A DNA stretch of 64,000 bases from Zeimonas sediminis (lineage in GTDB: Bacteria > Pseudomonadota > Gammaproteobacteria > Burkholderiales > Burkholderiaceae_E): the NCBI RefSeq assembly GCF_023721795.1, contig NZ_JAMQYE010000001.1:372001-436000 (forward strand). Direction: 5' to 3'. Every line of letters starts with the position of its first letter. The stretch's first letter is position 1. The notes under the pieces are model-generated. The model saw only the letters and a program-made list of their open reading frames with translations. It ran no database searches and had not been told where the DNA came from. Positions 58,150 to 64,000 of this stretch are shown here, one piece after another. The position numbers and the translations under genes were made by a program.

Positions 58150-58797
58150 TCAGGCCTTCGGCAGGCCGACCGTCTGCGTGAGCACGATCTGCTGGTCGGG
58201 GCCGAGCGCCATCGCCCGCCCCAGCGCGCCGCGATCGAACCAGGCGCGGGTCACGGTGGCCAGTCCGGCCGACGCGCAGTACAGGTACAGGTTCTGCGCG
58301 ATCGCGCCGGCCGCGACCGACGCATAGGCTTCGCGCTTCGACGCGGGCACCATCTTCATCCGGGCGTGGTCGGCCACCAGCACCAGGTCCAGCGGCGCCT
58401 CGTCCACGAAATCCTGGTAGCCGGTGACCCGGCGGACGTCGCTGGCCGCCACCCGGCGCAGCCGGTGCGCCACGGCCTCGTACAGGTACAGGCCGTCGGC
58501 CATCGCGGCGTACAGGTCGATCTCCTGCGCGTTCAGCGCGCTCGGCGCGGTGCGCCCGCCCAGCTCGGGACGATTGACGCCGAAGCCCGCCCAGAGCAGC
58601 CCGGACAGGGTCTGCGGCGGCAAGGGATCGGGGCGGAACTCCCGTTGCGACTGGCGCTTCGCCAGCGCCTCCATCAGCGGCAGGCCGCCGGCACGCTCCG
58701 GCTCCGGCAGTTCGATCACCGGCGCCGCGTCGTCGGGAGCGGGCCGCGGCCCGAGCTGGCCGAGCATTCCCAGCGCCAGTTTCGTCAAGGTGCTCAT
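58150..58797 (-). CDS. nitroreductase family protein (SagB/ThcOx type)
   Basis: 215 residues. FMN-binding nitroreductase fold: KRQSQREFRPDPLPPQTLSGLLWAGFGVNRP, then LYLYCASAGLATVTRAWFDRG. This subgroup often forms SagB-like oxidases or NAD(P)H oxidoreductases. Start ATG at 58795-58797 overlaps the esterase stop by 4 bp, so the pair is one operon. Confidence 0.88.
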   Translation of the reverse strand: MSTLTKLALGMLGQLGPRPAPDDAAPVIELPEPERAGGLPLMEALAKRQSQREFRPDPLPPQTLSGLLWAGFGVNRPELGGRTAPSALNAQEIDLYAAMADGLYLYEAVAHRLRRVAASDVRRVTGYQDFVDEAPLDLVLVADHARMKMVPASKREAYASVAAGAIAQNLYLYCASAGLATVTRAWFDRGALGRAMALGPDQQIVLTQTVGLPKA

Positions 58798-59456
58798 TGC
58801 AGGACCTCCAGCAGCCAGTGGTTCAGGTCGCCGACCTCTTCGGCGCAGACCTCGTGCTCCATCGGATATTCGTGCCATTCGACCGGATGGTCCAGCGCGC
58901 GAAGGATCTCGCGCGTCGCGTGCGCGCGGTCGATCGTCACGATCGGGTCGTGCGTGCCGTGGGCCAGGAAGATCGGCAGGCCCGAGTTGGCCTCGCTGCA
59001 CTCCTCGGGGAGCGAATCGGCCAGCGGCAGGTAGCCCGACAGTCCTGCGATCCCGGCGAGCCGCTCGTCGAAGCGCAGGCCCGCCATCAGCGCCATCGCG
59101 CAACCCTGCGAGAAGCCCATCAGCACGATGCGCGAAGCGTCGATGCCGCGCGCCATCTCGTTGCGGATCAGCGATTCGACGATCGCCTGGGATTCGCGCA
59201 GCCCGTCCTCGTCCTCGCGCCGGTCGGCGCCGAGGTTCAGGATGTCGTACCAGGCGCGCATCCGGTAGCCGCCGTTGATCGTGACCGGCCGCACGGGCGC
59301 ATGCGGCAAGACGAAGCGCACCGGCCCCGCCGCGGACAGGTCCAGCGCCTCGCAGACCGGCACGAAATCGTTGCCGTCGGCACCGAGGCCGTGCATGACG
59401 ATGACCGACGCACCGGGATCGCTCCCGGACTGCAGTTCGACGACTTCGATGGACAT
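58794..59456 (-). CDS. phospholipase/carboxylesterase family hydrolase
   Basis: 220 residues. Ser nucleophile in LMGFSQGCAMAL, oxyanion region VMHGLGADGNDF, Asp in HGTHDPIVT and His in EYPMEHEVC. Acyl-protein thioesterase/carboxylesterase class. First gene of the pair with the nitroreductase. Confidence 0.93.
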   Translation of the reverse strand: MSIEVVELQSGSDPGASVIVMHGLGADGNDFVPVCEALDLSAAGPVRFVLPHAPVRPVTINGGYRMRAWYDILNLGADRREDEDGLRESQAIVESLIRNEMARGIDASRIVLMGFSQGCAMALMAGLRFDERLAGIAGLSGYLPLADSLPEECSEANSGLPIFLAHGTHDPIVTIDRAHATREILRALDHPVEWHEYPMEHEVCAEEVGDLNHWLLEVLQ

Positions 59457-59609
59457 CGGGTCTGGCTCCGATCGCACCCTCGGGGGGCGCGGGCGCGGTG
59501 GCAAGCGGGTTTCGAAATGGCGGTGCCCCGGCCGGGTGCGCAGGGCTGCCGCGGCACCGCAGCGCATGTTAACTTCCCGGCTCGCCCGTGCAGAGCGGCG
59601 GGCACAGCC

Positions 59610-59655
59610 CCCCGCGCAGCGCGCCGGGTACAACGCCCCGCGCAGCGCGCCGGGT
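59610..59655. repeat. 20-bp direct repeat, two copies
   Basis: CCCCGCGCAGCGCGCCGGGT occurs at 59610-59629 and again at 59636-59655, 6 bp apart. It lies 23 bp before the binding-protein start, in the leader of the ABC operon. Each copy has a CGCG-AGCGCG hairpin potential. Confidence 0.85.
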
Positions 59656-59678
59656 CCAAGGATTCCAGGGAGGAAACG

Positions 59679-61220
59679 ATGAAGCTCGAATCTCTGCGCC
59701 GCACGGGCGCCAGGCTCGCAGTCGGCTCGCTGTTCGCCGCGCTGCTGGCCGCCACCGGCCCGGCCCTCGCCGGCAAGAAGGACGACACGCTGCGCTTCGC
59801 CACCGACCAGGCGCCCGAGAGCGTCGACCCGTTCTTCAACAACGTCCGGATCGGCGTGATCCTCGGCGCGCAGATCTGGGACACCCTGGTCTACCGCAAC
59901 CCGAAGACCAACGAGTACGTCGGCAACCTCGCAAAGAGCTGGAAGCAGATCGACGACCGCACGCTCGAGTTCGAGCTGCGCGAGGGCATCAAGTTCCACA
60001 ACGGCGAGGAGTTCGACGCCGACTCGGTCGTCTACACGCTGAACTTCGTCGCCGACCGCGACAACAAGGTCACCACGCAGCAGAACGTCAACTGGATCGA
60101 GAAGGCCGAGAAGCTCGACAAGTACCGGGTGCGCGTGGTCTCGAAGAAGGTGTTCCCGGCGGCGATCGAGTACCTGGCGGGTCCGGTCGTGATCCACCCG
60201 GCCAAGTACTACGCCGAGGTGGGCCCGAAGGGCATGAACGCCAAGCCGGTCGGCACCGGGCCGTTCAAGGTCGCGGCCTACACGCCGGGCAAGTCGATCA
60301 CGCTCGAGCGCAATGCCGACTACTTCAAGGATTCGCCCAAGGGCACGCCGAAGATCGGCAAGGTCGAGATCCGCTTCATTCCCGACCGCCAGACCCAGAT
60401 GGCCGAGGTGCTGTCGGGCGGCGCCGACTTCATCATGCACGTGCCGAAGGACCAGGCCGAGCAGGCCAGGCAGGTGCCGCACCTGCAGGTGGTCAGCGGC
60501 GAGACGATGCGGATCGTGTTCCTGCAGATGAACACGAAGGACGACGCGCCGACCCCGGCGCTCAAGGACCTGCGCGTGCGGCAGGCGATCGCCCACGCGA
60601 TCGACCGCGAGTCGATCGTCAAGAACATCGTCGGCGCGGGCTCGCGCGTGCTGCACACCCAGTGCTTCCCGTCGCAGTTCGGCTGCACCGACGAGGGCGC
60701 GCCGCGCTACGCCTACGACCCGGCCAAGGCCAAGAAGCTGCTGGCCGAGGCCGGCTTCCCGAACGGCTTCGAGACCGAGATCTTCGCCTACCGCGAGCGC
60801 AACCAGACCGAGGCGATCATCAACAACCTGCAGGCGGTCGGCATCAAGGCCAAGCTGACCTTCTCGCAGTACGCGGCGATGCGCGACGCGGTGCGGGCCG
60901 GCAAGTCCTCGCTGTCGCACCAGACCTGGGGCTCGTTCTCGGTCAACGACGTGTCGGCGTCCACGCCGGTGTACTTCACCTTCGAGGCCGACGACATCAC
61001 CCGCGATCCCGAGGTGCGCGACCTGCTGGTCAAGGGCAACAACTCGGTGGACCCGAACGTGCGCAAGCAGGCCTACCAGCAGGCGCTCAAGCGGATCTCC
61101 GACAACGTGTACTCGGTGCCGCTGTGGTCGCTGCCGGTGTTCTACGTGGCCACCAAGGACCTCGCCTTCTCCGCCTATCCCGACGAGATGGTCCGGTTCT
61201 GGGAGATGAGTTGGAAGTGA
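59679..61220 (+). CDS. ABC transporter substrate-binding protein, dipeptide/oligopeptide (family 5) type
   Basis: 513 residues. Signal peptide about 1-31 (ending ALA-G). SBP family 5 body: LRFATDQAPESVDPFFNN, LEFELREGIKFHNGEEF, and RVVSKKVFPAAIEYLAGP. Delivers peptides, nickel-complexes or other ligands to the permease; specificity unknown. Ribosome site AGGGAGG. Confidence 0.93.
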   Translation: MKLESLRRTGARLAVGSLFAALLAATGPALAGKKDDTLRFATDQAPESVDPFFNNVRIGVILGAQIWDTLVYRNPKTNEYVGNLAKSWKQIDDRTLEFELREGIKFHNGEEFDADSVVYTLNFVADRDNKVTTQQNVNWIEKAEKLDKYRVRVVSKKVFPAAIEYLAGPVVIHPAKYYAEVGPKGMNAKPVGTGPFKVAAYTPGKSITLERNADYFKDSPKGTPKIGKVEIRFIPDRQTQMAEVLSGGADFIMHVPKDQAEQARQVPHLQVVSGETMRIVFLQMNTKDDAPTPALKDLRVRQAIAHAIDRESIVKNIVGAGSRVLHTQCFPSQFGCTDEGAPRYAYDPAKAKKLLAEAGFPNGFETEIFAYRERNQTEAIINNLQAVGIKAKLTFSQYAAMRDAVRAGKSSLSHQTWGSFSVNDVSASTPVYFTFEADDITRDPEVRDLLVKGNNSVDPNVRKQAYQQALKRISDNVYSVPLWSLPVFYVATKDLAFSAYPDEMVRFWEMSWK

Positions 61221-61251
61221 CGACGGCGCTTCGCCGAACCGGTTCTCGCCG

Positions 61252-62169
61252 ATGTTCGCCTACGTCCTGAAGCGGCTGGGGCTGGCCGTGCTGGTCGCCC
61301 TGGCCGTGTCGATGATCGCCTTCCTGCTGCTGCGCCTGTCCGGCGATCCCGCGATCGCGATCGCCGGCGAGGGCGCGCAGCAGGCCGACATCGAGCTGAT
61401 CCGCCAGACCTACGGCTTCGACCGGCCGCTGCCGGTCCAGTACGTCGACTGGCTGGGCAAGTCGCTGCGCGGCGACTTCGGCGACTCGATCTACTTCAAG
61501 ACGCCGGCCGCGCCGCTGATCTTCGCCAAGCTGCAGACCACGCTGCTGCTCGGCTTTTTGGCGCTGGCCTTCGCGCTGTTCGTGTCGATCCCGCTCGGCG
61601 TGCTGGCGGCCATCTACCGCAACAGCTGGCTCGACCGGCTCTGCCTGGCGGTCGCGGTCGTGGGCCAGGCGCTGCCGAACTTCTTCTTCGCGCTGCTGCT
61701 GATCATGGTGTTCTCGATCTCGCTGCGCTGGCTGCCGGTGTCGGGCAGCGACAGCTGGGCGCACTTCGTGATGCCGATGATCGCGCTGGGCTACTACGTG
61801 GCGCCGGCCTTCATGCGCCTGATCCGCGCCGGCATGATCGAGGTGCTCGAGGCCGACTACATCCGCACCGCGCGCGCCAAGGGCCTGCCCGCGTCGGTCG
61901 TGGTCTTCAAGCACGCGCTGCGAAACGCGGTGGTGCCTGTCGTGGCGCTGGCCGCGGTTCAGCTCGGTTTCCTGCTGGGCGGCTCGGTCGTCGTCGAGAC
62001 CATCTTCGCGCTCGACGGCCTGGGCTACCTCGCCTACCAGAGCATCACCTACAAGGATTTCCCGGTCATGCAGACGATCGTGCTGCTGCTGTCGGTCATC
62101 TACGTGGTGCTGACGCTGGCCTCCGACATCGCCAACGCGTGGCTCGACCCGCGCATCAGGGTGGCCTGA
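61252..62169 (+). CDS. ABC transporter permease (DppB-like)
   Basis: 305 residues with about six membrane segments and the EAA-type loop EADYIRTARAKGLPASVVVFKHALRNAVVPV. First permease of the importer, 31 bp after the binding protein. Confidence 0.94.
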   Translation: MFAYVLKRLGLAVLVALAVSMIAFLLLRLSGDPAIAIAGEGAQQADIELIRQTYGFDRPLPVQYVDWLGKSLRGDFGDSIYFKTPAAPLIFAKLQTTLLLGFLALAFALFVSIPLGVLAAIYRNSWLDRLCLAVAVVGQALPNFFFALLLIMVFSISLRWLPVSGSDSWAHFVMPMIALGYYVAPAFMRLIRAGMIEVLEADYIRTARAKGLPASVVVFKHALRNAVVPVVALAAVQLGFLLGGSVVVETIFALDGLGYLAYQSITYKDFPVMQTIVLLLSVIYVVLTLASDIANAWLDPRIRVA

Positions 62170-62172
62170 GCG

Positions 62173-63069
62173 ATGGCCTCTTCCCTGCCCTCGACCACCG
62201 CCGCCGCGGTCTCCGTGGCCGGGCCCGGCATGCTGCGGCGGGTCTGGCGCAACAAGGCGGTCACCGTCGGGGTCGGCCTGCTGCTGCTGATCCTGCTGGT
62301 GGCGATCTTCGCGCCCTGGCTGTCGCCGCACGATCCCTACTTCCAGGACCTGACCAACCGCACCGTGCCGCCGATCTGGCACGAGAAGGGAACCTGGACG
62401 CATCCGCTGGGCACCGATCCGCTCGGGCGCGACTACCTGTCCCGCCTGCTCTACGGCGCGCGCATCTCGCTGCTGATCGGCGTGGCGGTCGCGCTGATCT
62501 CCGGCCTGATCGGCACGACCATGGGCATGCTGGCCGGCTACTTCGGCGGCAAGACCGACATGGTCGTGTCCTTCATGGTGACCACTCGCCTTTCGATGCC
62601 GGTCATCCTCGTGGCGCTGGCCACGGTGGCGCTGATCGGCGGCTCGCTGTGGGTCGTGATCATGGTGCTCGGCCTGCTCAAGTGGGACCGCTTCGCGGTC
62701 GTGATGCGAAGCGCCACCCAGCAGGTCCGCTCGCTCGACTACGTGGCCGCGGCGCAGGCCGCCGGCGCCTCGACGCCCCGCGTGCTGCTCGGCGAAGTCC
62801 TGCCCAACGTGCTGCCGCACCTGGTGGTCGTGGCCACGCTCGAGGCGGCCAGCGCGATCCTGCTCGAGGCCGCCCTCTCCTTCCTCGGGCTCGGCGTGCA
62901 GCCGCCGCTGCCGTCCTGGGGGCTGATGATCTCCGAGGCCAAGGCCTACATGTTCTTCTCGTTCTGGCTCATCGCGATTCCCGGCACCGCGCTGGCCCTG
63001 CTGATCTTCGCGATCAACCTGGCCGGCGACGGCCTGCGCGACCTGTTCTCGCCGGAAGGCAGGGCCTGA
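62173..63069 (+). CDS. ABC transporter permease (DppC-like)
   Basis: 298 residues. Six membrane segments, N-terminal segment about 30-50; GTDPLGRDYLSRLLYGARISL and the EAA loop DYVAAAQAAGASTPRVLLGEVLPNVLPHL. Second permease, 3 bp after the first. Confidence 0.94.
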   Translation: MASSLPSTTAAAVSVAGPGMLRRVWRNKAVTVGVGLLLLILLVAIFAPWLSPHDPYFQDLTNRTVPPIWHEKGTWTHPLGTDPLGRDYLSRLLYGARISLLIGVAVALISGLIGTTMGMLAGYFGGKTDMVVSFMVTTRLSMPVILVALATVALIGGSLWVVIMVLGLLKWDRFAVVMRSATQQVRSLDYVAAAQAAGASTPRVLLGEVLPNVLPHLVVVATLEAASAILLEAALSFLGLGVQPPLPSWGLMISEAKAYMFFSFWLIAIPGTALALLIFAINLAGDGLRDLFSPEGRA

Positions 63070-63071
63070 GC

Positions 63072-64000
63072 ATGAGCGCGCAAGCCAATCCGCAGGTTGC
63101 CGCCGACCTGGTTCTCGACGTCGAGGGCCTGAGCGTGGACATCGCCACGCCGCGCGGCACGCTGCACGCGGTGCGCGACGTGTCCTTCCAGGTGCGCCGC
63201 GGCGAGACGCTTTGCATCGTCGGCGAGTCCGGCTGCGGCAAGTCGATCACCTCGCTGGCGATCATGAGCCTGCTGCCCAAGGCGGCCCGGCGCAGCGCCC
63301 GGCGGCTGGCCTTCCTCGGCGAGGACCTCGCCGCCGCCGGCCCCAGGCGCATCAACGCGCTGCGCGGCGACCGGATGGCGATGATCTTCCAGGAGCCGAT
63401 GACCGCGCTGAACCCGGCCTACACGATCGGCAACCAGCTGATGGAGCCCTGGCTGCACCACCGGGGCGGCAGCAAGGCCGCGGCCCGCGAGCGGGCGATC
63501 GAGCTGCTCGGCAAGGTCGGCATCGCGTCGGCGGCCGAGCGCCTGGGCCAGTATCCGCACCAGCTCTCCGGCGGGCTGCGCCAGCGGGTGATGATCGCGA
63601 TGGCGCTGATGTGCGGCCCCGAACTGCTGATCGCCGACGAGCCGAGCACCGCGCTCGACGTGACGATCCAGGCGCAGATCCTGCGGCTGCTCGCCGACCT
63701 GCAGCAGGAGCTGGGCATCGCGATGGTGCTGATCACCCACGATCTCGGCGTCGTCGCCCGCATCGCCCACCGGGTGGCGGTCATGTACGCCGGCGAGGTC
63801 GTCGAGGAAGGCTCGGCCGACAAGCTCTTCGCGAAGCCGCGCCACCCGTACACCCGCGGCCTGCTCGGCTGCATCCCGGTGCCCGGGCGCACCGAGCGCG
63901 GCGGCCGGCTCGGCACGATCGCGGGCGTCGTGCCCTCGCTGATCGGCGAGTTCCGCGGCTGCGGCTTTCGCGACCGCTGCGACTTCGCGCGCGAGGGCTG
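63072..64000 (+). CDS. ABC transporter ATPase (DppD-like), partial at the right edge
   Basis: 309 codons are visible and the gene leaves the window. ATG 63072, 2 bp after the permease stop. Walker A GESGCGKS, signature [15 protein letters not shown], Walker [13 protein letters not shown], switch His in [16 protein letters not shown]. The C-terminal part shows the cysteines of the oligopeptide-type extension (CGFRDRCDF). A DppF-like second ATPase is expected downstream. Confidence 0.95.
   Translation, partial: MSAQANPQVAADLVLDVEGLSVDIATPRGTLHAVRDVSFQVRRGETLCIVGESGCGKSITSLAIMSLLPKAARRSARRLAFLGEDLAAAGPRRINALRGDRMAMIFQEPMTALNPAYTIGNQLMEPWLHHRGGSKAAARERAIELLGKVGIASAAERLGQYPHQLSGGLRQRVMIAMALMCGPELLIADEPSTALDVTIQAQILRLLADLQQELGIAMVLITHDLGVVARIAHRVAVMYAGEVVEEGSADKLFAKPRHPYTRGLLGCIPVPGRTERGGRLGTIAGVVPSLIGEFRGCGFRDRCDFAREG

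Overview
The window is a high-GC (strongly G/C at third codon positions), densely packed bacterial chromosome segment. The gene content (LPS heptosyltransferase, AhpC/AhpF pair, mltG-tmk-holB-pilZ-tatD block, YgfZ and DUF4936 neighbours, LIV-type and Dpp-type ABC operons) fits a Gram-negative betaproteobacterium, most likely Burkholderiales. This rests on gene content and protein character only; no rRNA, tRNA, CRISPR array, insertion sequence or phage gene was recognised.

Layout. 1-9.8 kb: edge of an MprF-like membrane gene, a haloacetate-dehalogenase-type hydrolase, ahpC-ahpF behind an OxyR-like promoter, tadA-waaC, a parvulin isomerase, bolA-yciB, a 42-residue basic protein, msrB-selO. 9.9-25.1 kb: acyl-CoA metabolism (acyl-CoA ligase; five-gene LIV-type importer; crotonase/3-hydroxyacyl-CoA dehydrogenase; thiolase; acyl-CoA dehydrogenase; thioesterase; enone/NADP oxidoreductase; membrane desaturase), with a TetR-type palindrome in front of the beta-oxidation genes. 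25.2-29.3 kb: a tightly overlapping run of class II aldolase, SDR, two alpha/beta hydrolases and a GNAT. 29.3-35.5 kb: NRDE protein, DUF4936, ygfZ, then divergent mltG-tmk-holB-pilZ-tatD. 35.5-43.3 kb: ankyrin protein, FAD monooxygenase, MacAB-like efflux, ZIP transporter, DoxX.

43.3-53.8 kb is the accessory part: a stand-alone PolX-like helix-hairpin-helix protein, a LexA-box promoter driving a small unrecognised ORF, an ORF split by a stop codon behind a nested palindrome, a sulfur operon (two YeeE/YedE-type permease halves, a secreted protein with NPCGP repeats, a His-rich unknown, a periplasmic two-domain rhodanese) under its own palindromic operator, then cupin, CBS, hydrolase, and an RNA-end-processing group (rtcA, an MJ1316/DUF504 protein, Mut7-C).

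53.8-64 kb: malic enzyme, an orphan GroEL with an altered ATPase-site residue (D52 to Ser) and no groES, an aldo/keto reductase, a nitroreductase-carboxylesterase pair and a dipeptide-type ABC importer operon that runs off the right edge.

The best candidates for undescribed biology are the NPCGP-containing sulfur operon, the LexA-controlled small ORF beside the PolX-like protein, the rtcA/MJ1316/Mut7-C group and the orphan chaperonin. All assignments are by reading translated sequence; no database search was possible.
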